Numbered from the stretch's first letter, positions 1 through 6,161 are shown. The stretch is 8,494 nt of DNA from an uncultured bacterium (GCA_947364395.1 CANASS010000066.1:1-8494), one strand, 5' to 3'. Numbers and translations are program-made. Notes: generated by a model not told the origin, from the sequence alone.

Positions 1-205
1 CCCCGCCGCCATCGTCATCGGCAGCGAGGGGGACGGCATGGGCCGCCTGGTCCGGGAGCAGTGCGACTTCCTGGTGTCCATCCCCATGAAGGGGCGGCTC
101 AACTCCCTCAACGCCTCCGCCGCAGCGGCAGTCGTCCTCTATGAGGCCGTCCGGCAGCGGGGAAGCGCGGAGAAGCGGACAGCGGGGGAGCTTGGAACGG
201 AGTAA
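1..205 (+). CDS. rlmB: 23S rRNA (guanosine-2'-O-)-methyltransferase RlmB, C-terminal part (5' end outside window)
   Basis: The open frame enters at base 2 and stops at TAA 203-205, giving 67 visible residues. Two SPOUT/TrmH-family signatures are seen: IVIGSEGDGMGRLV (cofactor-loop motif with GSEG) and IPMKGRLNSLNASAAAAV followed by LYEAVRQR, the SLNxSxAxAVxxYE motif that forms the S-adenosylmethionine-binding knot. Family knowledge: these enzymes methylate a ribose 2'-OH in 23S rRNA (G2251 for RlmB) and act as dimers in the cytoplasm. RlmB is the most likely member, but other TrmH-type paralogues share these motifs and the N-terminal substrate domain is not visible. A perfect inverted repeat begins three bases after the stop. 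Confidence 0.85.
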   Translation, partial: PAAIVIGSEGDGMGRLVREQCDFLVSIPMKGRLNSLNASAAAAVVLYEAVRQRGSAEKRTAGELGTE

Positions 206-207
206 AA

Positions 208-244
208 ATCAAATACAGGTTTGCTCCGCAAACCTGTATTTGAT
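208..244. repeat. Perfect 16-bp inverted repeat (hairpin) downstream of rlmB
   Basis: Arms 208-223 (ATCAAATACAGGTTTG) and 229-244 are exact reverse complements around the 5-nt centre CTCCG; the C and G at its edges could add a 17th pair. On the plus strand no T-run follows, so it is not a typical terminator for rlmB. On the minus strand the stem is followed by TTTTTA, which looks terminator-like, yet no minus-strand gene is seen nearby. It could act as an mRNA 3'-end protector, a terminator against antisense transcription, or a small dispersed palindromic repeat. The remaining sequence to the next gene (245-305) holds only a short CGCT-TCGC-AGCG palindrome and no convincing promoter. Confidence 0.8.
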
Positions 245-317
245 CCGAATCGCGGTGAAAGCGACCGGGCGTCCTGACCGCTTCGCAGCGTGACAACAAG
301 CCGATAAGGAGAATACT

Positions 318-2429
318 ATGTCCGATGAAACAAAAACGCCGGACGGCCCGGCGTACACTGTAGACGAGATCCTGGCGGAGTACGGCTCCAAAGGCAGGGA
401 GGGCAAAGCGGAGCCGCCCAAGGGCCAGCGGCCCCAAAAGGTGGTGGACTTTCCCACCGAAAAGCTCCCCAATCTGTCCGGCGAGGAGCGGGAGGCCCCC
501 CACGAACCCCAAAAACCCGCCGCCAAGCCCAAGGGCGGCGAACCCATTCCGGAGATCGTGCCGGAAAACGTGGGCCGGACCATCGGCGCTCACCTGCACA
601 CCCTGCTGCGCAAGGCGGACAATTTCGCCGACCACATGTACGACCAGGCCGAGCCCGACCCGGAAGCCCTGCGGGCGGAGAAGTACACCCCCGGCGTGGA
701 CCAGGAGGAGCTGCCGGATAAAGATCGGCCCCCCGCCCGCCCCAAGCTGCGGCTGGTCAAGCCCAAGGAGCTCCCCCCCGACGTGCCCCCCGCCAAGCTG
801 GCCGCCCAGTACGGGAAAGGGCTGAAAGGCCAGGGCGCGCGGGGGACCCTCGCGCTGATTTCAGCCCTGGCGGCGGTGGTCTGCTCCCTGGATCTGCCCT
901 TTCTGCCCTGGGACGCCCTGGCCGGAACGGTTCAGGGCATGGAGGTATTCCAGCTGCGCTGCCTGTTTCTCTCCGCCCTGCTGGCCTTGACCGGCCTGCT
1001 GTGCTATGAGATCATCGCCGCCGGGGCCAGGCAGTTCTTCACCCTCCGCCCCCGGGCGGAGAGCGTGCTGCTGTTCGCCTGGCTGTTCACCCTGGCCGAC
1101 GGCCTCACCGCCGCCGGGATGGAGGGCCGAACACAGGCCCTGCCCTTCTCCGCCATCACCGCCCTGGGGCTGGCCTTTGCCCTGCGGGGGGAGCACGCCC
1201 GCAGGCAGGCGGACCGGCTGTCCGCCAAGACCGCCTCTCAGAGCCGCACCCCCTACGTGGTGTCCCTGGACGGCGCCCTATGGTCCAACAAGCCCACCTA
1301 CACCAAGGTCTCCGGGTCCAGCATGGGCTTTGGAAGCAGGCTCCAGATGGAGGACGGGGGCCACGCCGCTTACCGCATCGCCGCGCCGCTGCTGCTGCTG
1401 GGGGCCCTGCTGTGCGCCATCATGGCCTCCGCGGGCCAGGGGGAGCCCGGCCGCCTGCTGTGGGCGGCCTCCGCCTGCTTCACCGCCGCCGCTGCCTGGC
1501 CCTCCCTGCTGGCCTTTGGCCTGCCCTACCGGCAGCTGGCCCAGCGGCTGAGCAAGGTAGGGGCGGCCCTGGCGGGCTGGGCGGGGGCATCCCGGTGCCG
1601 CCCCGGCGGCGTCATCCTCAGTGATTTGGACCTGTTCCCCACCGGGTCGGTGTACGTGGGCCAAGTGAAGGTCTTCGGCGGCGCGGCCACCGAGAAGGTG
1701 GTGGGCTACACCGCCACCATGCTGCGGGTGATGGACTGCGGCCTCACCCGCCCTTTCCACGACCTGCTGCGCACCTACGGGGCCCTCTACCGGGAGGTGT
1801 CCGGGGTGGAGTGGCACGAGGGGGGCGCGTCCGGCATCATCCGCAATCAGGAGGTGCTGGTGGGCACCGCCGCCTACATGCACCTGATGGAGGTGCACCT
1901 GCCCCCGGGACATAACATCAAAAACGCCATTTTCTGCGCCATCAACGGCCAGCTGTCCGGGCTGTTCCTGCTGAACTACGCCATGAGCGGCACGGTAAAT
2001 CCCAGCCTGTCCGCCCTGATGAACGCCGGGGCCGCCCCGGTGCTGGCCACCCGGGACCCCAACCTGATCCCCGCCCTGCTGGAGCAGAAGTTCAAGCTCC
2101 CCGTGGACAAGATGGAGTTTCCCCCGGTGGGCCGGAGGCTGGAGCTGTCCAAGCCCGATCCCGAGGAGGTGGGCGATCTGGTGGCCCTGCTCAGCCGCGA
2201 GGGCCTGATTCCCTACTGCGACGCGGTGGTGGGCGGGCGGCGGCTCCGGCTGGCTACCCGGTGGGGGCTGGCCTTTGCACTGGCCGGCTCGGTGATCGGG
2301 CTGTGCCTCACCTTCTACCTCACCTCGGTGGGCGCTTTCGCCTCGCTGACGGTCCCTAATTTCCTGATTTTCATGGCCGCGTGGCTGGTGCCCCAGTGGC
2401 TGATCACCAACTGGGTGAATCAATATTAA
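318..2429 (+). CDS. P-type ATPase-like (P1B topology) integral membrane protein with degenerate catalytic motifs, 703 aa
   Basis: Start ATG 318 is chosen from AAGGAG at 306-311, six bases upstream. Residues 1-175 are a soluble Pro/Lys/Glu-rich region opening with YTVDEILAEYGS. Hydrophobic segments lie near 177-200, 213-236, 248-268, 275-290, 353-373, 379-402, 648-672 and 678-700. The soluble loops (about 291-350 and 404-646) sit where P1B ATPases carry the A domain and the P/N domains. GLP (401-403) in segment six takes the place of the CPC ion motif. SDLDLFPTG (435-443) aligns with FDKTGTLTxG and keeps the first Asp (D436) and last Thr (T442) only. VLVGT (513-517) resembles an N-domain strand, and TRD (578-580) replaces TGD. 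No TGE loop and no GDGxNDxP hinge is seen. There is no stop or frameshift and third positions stay G/C-rich, so the gene is intact. ATP-driven transport seems unlikely (inference); a sensory, scaffold or regulatory role is possible. The fold is assigned by eye. Confidence 0.7.
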   Translation: MSDETKTPDGPAYTVDEILAEYGSKGREGKAEPPKGQRPQKVVDFPTEKLPNLSGEEREAPHEPQKPAAKPKGGEPIPEIVPENVGRTIGAHLHTLLRKADNFADHMYDQAEPDPEALRAEKYTPGVDQEELPDKDRPPARPKLRLVKPKELPPDVPPAKLAAQYGKGLKGQGARGTLALISALAAVVCSLDLPFLPWDALAGTVQGMEVFQLRCLFLSALLALTGLLCYEIIAAGARQFFTLRPRAESVLLFAWLFTLADGLTAAGMEGRTQALPFSAITALGLAFALRGEHARRQADRLSAKTASQSRTPYVVSLDGALWSNKPTYTKVSGSSMGFGSRLQMEDGGHAAYRIAAPLLLLGALLCAIMASAGQGEPGRLLWAASACFTAAAAWPSLLAFGLPYRQLAQRLSKVGAALAGWAGASRCRPGGVILSDLDLFPTGSVYVGQVKVFGGAATEKVVGYTATMLRVMDCGLTRPFHDLLRTYGALYREVSGVEWHEGGASGIIRNQEVLVGTAAYMHLMEVHLPPGHNIKNAIFCAINGQLSGLFLLNYAMSGTVNPSLSALMNAGAAPVLATRDPNLIPALLEQKFKLPVDKMEFPPVGRRLELSKPDPEEVGDLVALLSREGLIPYCDAVVGGRRLRLATRWGLAFALAGSVIGLCLTFYLTSVGAFASLTVPNFLIFMAAWLVPQWLITNWVNQY

Positions 2430-2439
2430 GGAGCCGCTC

Positions 2440-3081
2440 ATGAAACGCATCGAGACGCAGGGGATCACCTATATTGAGCCGCTGGACGGCAGCCGGGGAG
2501 AGTGGTACTGGGGGACGGACTACGCCAGCGGCGACCTGTACGAGGCCCAGGAGCTGTTTCAGGACGGGCATCCTGTGCAGAAAAACAAGCTTCTCTTCGT
2601 TCATTACCCAGATGGGCGAGTGGTTGAGCCCGCCGCCGCCAAAAACGGCCAGTACTTTGGCCGTCCCATCTTTTATGAAGGCAGAATTACCATTCTGACG
2701 GCGGATTTTCCCGCCGGAATCATCAGCATCACCCAGTTTGACGACGCGCTAAACCAAGTGACCACGCTGGCGGAAATTCCCCTGTCGGCTGTGACGGACT
2801 GCTACAACCTGCTGCTGGGAACAGTGCCTCTGATGCTGACCCGGCAGGGAAACGACGGCAAGCTCCAAATCATATGGCCGGAGCGCAAAACGTTTCAAAT
2901 GGGAGAGAGGGAGTCCTTCCATTTCAGGACCGGTGAAAAGCTGTACTTTTCTTCCTGGCAGGAGGAGCCGGAATACCGGGAGGAAATCCTTGTGCGGAGC
3001 ATGGACACCGGGGAGATCATCCAACGGATTCCGGGAACCTTCATGTACATGCCGGACGGGCAAACCTGGATCTTAACATGA
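2440..3081 (+). CDS. Hypothetical protein of 213 aa, probably cytoplasmic, function unknown
   Basis: The gene starts 10 bases after the stop of the P-type-ATPase-like gene. Its AAGGAG site (2428-2433) overlaps that stop codon, so the two are almost certainly co-transcribed and translationally linked. I do not recognise a named family. There is no signal peptide or membrane segment. The protein is rich in aromatic residues and short alternating hydrophobic stretches, for example GEWYWGTDYASGDLYEAQEL (20-39), DCYNLLLGTVPLML, QIIWPE and EKLYFSSW, with a closing MPDGQTWIL. This suggests an all-beta fold, perhaps blade-like strands ending in D/N-G turns (inference). Codons have visibly more A/T at third positions than the gene before it. 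It ends six bases before the hairpin shared with the converging ABC transporter genes. Confidence 0.8.
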   Translation: MKRIETQGITYIEPLDGSRGEWYWGTDYASGDLYEAQELFQDGHPVQKNKLLFVHYPDGRVVEPAAAKNGQYFGRPIFYEGRITILTADFPAGIISITQFDDALNQVTTLAEIPLSAVTDCYNLLLGTVPLMLTRQGNDGKLQIIWPERKTFQMGERESFHFRTGEKLYFSSWQEEPEYREEILVRSMDTGEIIQRIPGTFMYMPDGQTWILT

Positions 3082-3082
3082 C

Positions 3083-3116
3083 AAAACGTCCCTGCCCAGC
3101 GGGCAGGGACGCTTTA
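3083..3116. terminator. Bidirectional hairpin terminator between converging genes
   Basis: Arms CGTCCCTGCCC (3087-3097) and GGGCAGGGACG (3101-3111) are exact complements around loop AGC. On the plus strand the stem is followed by CTTTAT; on the minus strand by TTTTGT. Stop codons of the two converging units lie directly on either side (plus stop 3079-3081, minus stop 3114-3116). Both T-tracts are short, so termination efficiency may be moderate, but position and symmetry make a shared terminator the natural reading. Confidence 0.8.
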
Positions 3117-3695
3117 TGTCCGCCTCAAGGGCGGGCCGTCCAGGGAGATGATTCGGTCGCAGGCCGCCAGCACCTGGGGCTGATGGGTCGCCAGCACCAC
3201 AGGCACGTCCAGCCCCCGCAGGCGGTCCAGAATCCGGGCGGTCCGCTCCTGGTCCACCCCGGCAAAGGGCTCGTCCAGCAGAAACAGGTCCCCGCCCAGC
3301 GCCGCGCACCGGGCCAGCGCCAGCCGCCGGGCCATGCCGCCGGACAGGGCGGCGGGATAGGCGTTTCCCTCCCCCTCCAGCTCCGCAAAGGCCAGCCAGC
3401 GGCCCGCCTCCCCCCTGCGGGACCGGGGAAGCACGTCTGTGATGTGCTGGCATACTGTCCGCCAGGGCAGAAGCCGGTCCTCCTGGAACAGAAAGGCCGT
3501 CCGCGCCGGGTCTACGCCGGATACGCTGCCCTCCGAGGGCTTAGCCAGTCCCGCCGCCGCCCGCAGGAGAGTGGTCTTGCCGCACCCGGACGGGCCGGAC
3601 AGGGCGGTGAGGCCCCGTCTGGGAATTTCTAGGAAAAAGCGGTCCAGAATCAGCTTTTTTCCATAACAAACCGTAATATTCTGTAACTTTATCAC
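3114..3695 (-). CDS. ABC transporter ATP-binding protein, NitT/TauT (SsuB/TauB) type, compact 193 aa
   Basis: All nucleotide-binding motifs are present: Walker A GPSGCGKTT (34-42), Q-loop FQEDRLLPW (70-78; the LLPW form is typical of NitT/TauT ATPases), signature LSGGMARRLALARC (117-130), Walker B LFLLDEP (137-143), D-loop GVD and switch His in ATHQ (H171). Start: GTG at 3693-3695 overlaps the permease TGA by four bases, and GAGAGGGGG lies just upstream, indicating translational coupling. An ATG further upstream in frame would bury the start deep inside the permease gene and adds no ATPase sequence. At 193 aa it is shorter than the usual 240-270 aa, lacking the C-terminal extension beyond the H-loop region. 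It should power import from the cytoplasmic face with the permease and binding protein encoded upstream. Confidence 0.93.
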   Translation of the reverse strand: MIKLQNITVCYGKKLILDRFFLEIPRRGLTALSGPSGCGKTTLLRAAAGLAKPSEGSVSGVDPARTAFLFQEDRLLPWRTVCQHITDVLPRSRRGEAGRWLAFAELEGEGNAYPAALSGGMARRLALARCAALGGDLFLLDEPFAGVDQERTARILDRLRGLDVPVVLATHQPQVLAACDRIISLDGPPLRRT

Positions 3696-4450
3696 ATCTT
3701 GTCCCCCCTCTCCATGGCGGTCCGAAACAGCCTCTCCAGCGCCAGGGACAGGGCCACGATGGTAAGGGTCCAGGCAAACAGGTCCGAGGTCTCCAGCCCA
3801 AGCTTGGCCTGCTGGATGCGGGAGCCAATGGCCCGGGCCGGAGGGCAGAGCACCTCCGCCGCCACCCCGGACTTCCAGGCCAAACCGAAAGCGGTGAGCA
3901 GTCCGGCGGAGAGGTGGGGCCGCAGGGCGGGCAGGCAGACCAGCCCCAGGGTCTTGAGCCGGGAAAAGCGGTAGGCCCGGGCAAGCTCCAGCCATTTTTC
4001 GTCCAAGCCCTCCAGCCCCGCCGACAGTGCTCCCCATATCACCGGGAGCACCATCAGCCCGGCGATGACCCAGGGGATAGCGCTACGGGCCACCCATAAG
4101 TACACCAGCAGGATGAAGGATACCACTGGCGTGGCCCGCACCACCCGGACGGCAGGTGAAATCAGCCGGTCCGCCCAGGGAAAAAAGTGGGTGGCGAAGG
4201 CCAGAACCGCCCCCGCCAATGCACCCCAGAACAGGCCCAGGAACACCCGGCACAAGGTGGCCCCCACCGACAGCCAGAAATCAGCGGTCCCGGCCAGGAC
4301 CAGCAGGCGCCCGCCCACCGCCAGAGGTCCGGGGAGAAGCAGCTCCCGGCCCACCGCCCAGGAGGCCAGCGCCCACACCGACAGCCAAAACACCAGGGGG
4401 ATGGCCGCACTCATCATTTTTTTCAATCCCATTCTCCAATCAAACGCCAT
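3692..4450 (-). CDS. ABC transporter permease, NitT/TauT (SsuC/TauC) type, 252 aa
   Basis: About six membrane segments are seen (near 15-34, 60-86, 108-122, 125-145, 182-201 and 224-239). The cytoplasmic EAA coupling loop lies at about 154-175 (ELARAYRFSRLKTLGLVCLP), and the family-typical AWKSGVAAEVL follows (191-201). Length is normal for a BPD_transp_1 importer permease. ATG 4448-4450 was chosen because AGGGAG precedes it and no in-frame start lies further upstream; the 2-base spacing is tight, and ATG at codon 7 is a less likely alternative. The stop overlaps the ATPase start. The gene lies about 460 bases downstream of the binding-protein gene, separated by tandem repeats. It forms the membrane channel; the substrate is not readable. 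Confidence 0.92.
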   Translation of the reverse strand: MAFDWRMGLKKMMSAAIPLVFWLSVWALASWAVGRELLLPGPLAVGGRLLVLAGTADFWLSVGATLCRVFLGLFWGALAGAVLAFATHFFPWADRLISPAVRVVRATPVVSFILLVYLWVARSAIPWVIAGLMVLPVIWGALSAGLEGLDEKWLELARAYRFSRLKTLGLVCLPALRPHLSAGLLTAFGLAWKSGVAAEVLCPPARAIGSRIQQAKLGLETSDLFAWTLTIVALSLALERLFRTAMERGDKM

Positions 4451-4486
4451 TGCTCCCTTGCGGCTTGAGGATAATCCGCCCCTGCC

Positions 4487-4909
4487 TCCGCCGTTACCGG
4501 GGGAAACGGGCCGGAAACCACTCCGGCGTCGGCGGTTTAAGGTTCTTTTTCAGTTCCTTTTTCTTTCAAGAAAGAGGGGCTTCATTTACCCTCCCCCGCC
4601 GCCACCGGGCGGAAACGGACTGAAAACCACCCTGGCGTCGGCGGTTTAAAGTTCTTCTCCGGTTCCTTTTTCTTTCAAGAAAGAGGGGCTTCATTTACCC
4701 TCCTCCGCCGTCACCGGGCGGAAACGGACCGAAAACCACCTCGGGCGTCAGCGGTTTAAAGTTCTTTTTCGGTTCCTTTTTCTTTCAAGAAAGAGGAACT
4801 TCATTTACTTGCCCGTGCCGTCACCGGGCAGAAGCGGGCTGAAAACCACCTCGGGCATCAGCGGTTTAAAGTTCTTTTTCGGTTCCTTTTTCTTTCAAGA
4901 AAAAGGAAC
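4487..4909. repeat. Four tandem copies of a ~109-bp structured repeat inside the importer operon
   Basis: Copies run about 4487-4594, 4595-4703, 4704-4813 and 4814-4909 (last one shortened), read from the spacing of shared landmarks such as ACCGGG, CGGTTTAA and TCTTTCAAGAAA (period 108-110). Each unit has a 5' GC-rich part, a central AAACC...GGTTT pair, and a 3' hairpin with arms GTTCCTTTTTC and GAAAAAGGAAC around TTTCAA in copy 4 (4882-4892, 4899-4909). The 5' part of copies 2-4 can fold as (C/T)GCC...GGC(G/A). No coding frame conserved across the units was found. The last copy ends on the stop codon of the binding-protein gene. Bases 4451-4486 before copy 1 resemble the unit only weakly. 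Family identity is unknown; REP/BIME-like behaviour is an inference. Confidence 0.9.
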
Positions 4910-5988
4910 TACTCTGTCCAATAGATACCGTCGTCGGGCAGGGAGCCGCCCACGGAGGCGGGGTCGATGGAGTAGAGCACCGAATAGTAGTCCGAGATTG
5001 CCGCCACCATGTCCATGCCGGACAGGAAGGCCAGATGGCACTGGGGGATGGCCTGCTTGGCGATGGGCGCGCTGGGGGTGATGCCCAGCCCCGCCACCAG
5101 CTCCGCCGCCGCGTCCACGTTGCTGTTCACATAGTCAATGGACGCCTCATAGTCGGCCAGGAATCCGGCTACCCGCTCAGGATGGTCCTGGGCAAACTGG
5201 GTCCGGACCACCACGGCGGTCATGATGAGCTGGCTGCCGCTGCGCAGGCTGTCCCAGGCCTCCGTCAAGTCAATGGCCTGACGCACCTTCCCCTCGCTCT
5301 TCATGATGGCGGCGGTGGCGGCGGGGACGGGCAGCATGGCACATTCAATTTCCCCGGAAATCAGCTTGGCGGAGATCTCGGAGGCGTCGGCAAAGACCAC
5401 CTCCACATCGTCCAGCCCGTTTTCCCGCAGCAAATAGCGCAGGACATACTCCGGGTTGGCCCCCTGGCCCGCCGCGTAGACGGTTTTTCCCGCCAAATCG
5501 CCCATGGAGTTGATCTCTGTTTTGCCGCCGCTCTCCAGGATGTGGAGCACGCCCAAGGTGCCCACGGCGATGATCTGCACCCCACCGTCCGTCTTGTTGT
5601 ACAGGTTCAGCGCCACGTTGGAGGCCACGGTGGCAATGTCGAACTCCGGGTCGGGGCCGGTGAGCCCCGCCACCAGCTCGCTGTTGCCGCTGGCGATGGT
5701 GTAGGCGTAGCCCATGCGGTTCGCGGCGCTGTGGTTGTTTGCGTCGTCCAGCAGCTTGGCCGCCCCCACCCCCGTGGGGCCGGACAATACCGCCAAGCGC
5801 ACGTCGGGGGTCTCATCGTCCGCCAGACTGGGGCTGACCCCGGCGGAGGGCTCCTGGCTGGGGGCGGCGGTGGCCGGGGCCTCCTGGGATGGCTCGCTGG
5901 AGTGGTCCGCCGCCGCCGGCTTGCAGGCGGTCAGGGTAAACAGCATCGACAGGGCCAGCAAAAAAGCTGGGAATTTCACATGTCTCAT
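4909..5988 (-). CDS. ABC transporter substrate-binding lipoprotein, NitT/TauT (SsuA/NMT1-like) family, 359 aa
   Basis: The protein starts with a lipoprotein signal peptide: MRHVKF, a hydrophobic core, and lipobox LTAC with C22 as the lipidated residue. A Ser/Pro/Ala/Glu-rich linker follows to about residue 55, then a two-lobed periplasmic-binding fold. Recognisable blocks are DVRLAVLSGPTGVGAAKL at the first strand, FDIATVASNVALNLYNK, the domain-crossover block INSMGDLAGKTVYAAGQGA with PEYVLRYLLRENGL, and a C-terminal HPERVAGFLADYEAS helix region, all typical of NitT/TauT binding proteins. ATG 5986-5988 is preferred over an in-frame ATG at 6055-6057: it follows AAAGGAA by seven bases, gives a proper signal peptide, and the upstream ATG overlaps the promoter -10 box. 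It captures substrate outside the membrane for the permease and ATPase genes downstream. Substrate is unknown. Confidence 0.93.
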   Translation of the reverse strand: MRHVKFPAFLLALSMLFTLTACKPAAADHSSEPSQEAPATAAPSQEPSAGVSPSLADDETPDVRLAVLSGPTGVGAAKLLDDANNHSAANRMGYAYTIASGNSELVAGLTGPDPEFDIATVASNVALNLYNKTDGGVQIIAVGTLGVLHILESGGKTEINSMGDLAGKTVYAAGQGANPEYVLRYLLRENGLDDVEVVFADASEISAKLISGEIECAMLPVPAATAAIMKSEGKVRQAIDLTEAWDSLRSGSQLIMTAVVVRTQFAQDHPERVAGFLADYEASIDYVNSNVDAAAELVAGLGITPSAPIAKQAIPQCHLAFLSGMDMVAAISDYYSVLYSIDPASVGGSLPDDGIYWTE

Positions 5989-5995
5989 GATCTGG

Positions 5996-6002
5996 TTCCT
6001 TT
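5996..6002 (-). promoter_or_regulatory. Ribosome binding site fixing the binding-lipoprotein start
   Basis: AAAGGAA on the minus strand lies seven bases upstream of ATG 5986-5988. It supports this start over the longer in-frame reading that would add 23 mostly charged residues ahead of the signal peptide. Confidence 0.75.
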
Positions 6003-6009
6003 CTTCACG

Positions 6010-6034
6010 GTCCGGGCGATCGTCCCGCCCGGAC
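6010..6034. promoter_or_regulatory. Hairpin in the 5' leader of the importer operon
   Basis: Arms 6010-6018 (GTCCGGGCG) and 6026-6034 (CGCCCGGAC) are perfect complements around a 7-nt loop. It lies between the predicted transcription start (about 6050) and the ribosome binding site (5996-6002). No T-run follows, so it is not an intrinsic terminator. A role in transcript stability or as a regulator-binding palindrome is possible but not shown. Confidence 0.6.
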
Positions 6035-6056
6035 GGCTGAAATTTCTGCGGCTTCA

Positions 6057-6085
6057 ATTTTAATCGTGAAAGTCCCCAATGTCAA
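6057..6085 (-). promoter_or_regulatory. Sigma-A-type promoter of the ABC importer operon
   Basis: On the minus strand TTGACA (6080-6085, six of six consensus bases) is followed after exactly 17 bases by TAAAAT (6057-6062, five of six). Predicted start is near 6050, giving a leader of about 60 bases to ATG 5988. The match is strong enough to expect considerable basal expression. AT-rich sequence further upstream (6086-6140) is shared with the divergent gene. Confidence 0.8.
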
Positions 6086-6132
6086 GGGAAGAAAGGGAGC
6101 AATTTATTTACTATTTCTTAATCAACGCCCCC

Positions 6133-6161
6133 TTGTATTTTTTGCCACAGTCCGTTATACT
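6133..6161 (+). promoter_or_regulatory. Candidate promoter for the LCP-family gene
   Basis: TATACT (6156-6161, five of six -10 bases) is preceded after 17 bases by TTGTAT (6133-6138, a weak -35 with TTG only). The start would be near 6168, leaving a leader of about 65 bases that contains a 6-bp hairpin (6190-6195 with 6205-6210) just before the ribosome binding site. The -35 is poor, so this is tentative. Confidence 0.45.

Noticed and set aside
1278..2468. Long minus-strand open frame (396 aa) antisense to the P-type-ATPase-like gene
   Set aside because: Low-complexity Gly/Gln/His/Pro-rich translation with no ribosome binding site or family signature; it exists because the G/C-biased third positions of the plus-strand gene remove stops from the antisense frame.
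3114..4037. Longer ATPase reading starting at an upstream ATG
   Set aside because: The extra 114 residues are the permease gene read in another frame; the GTG at the permease stop has a ribosome binding site and gives a clean ABC N-terminus.
4065..4649. Plus-strand open frames spanning permease antisense and the repeat array
   Set aside because: They change composition abruptly at the repeats and have no start signal; the array has no frame kept across units.
4487..4909. CRISPR array
   Set aside because: The whole ~109-base unit is repeated with point differences; there are no short identical repeats separated by unique spacers and no cas genes in view.
5989..6050. TPP or other riboswitch upstream of the NMT1-like binding protein
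   Set aside because: The leader is only about 60 bases, holds one simple hairpin and shows no recognisable riboswitch core.
5035..6063. Long plus-strand open frame (342 aa) opposite the binding-lipoprotein gene
   Set aside because: Composition is Gly/His/Gln/Arg-rich shadow sequence; the minus-strand frame has a signal peptide, lipobox and family blocks.
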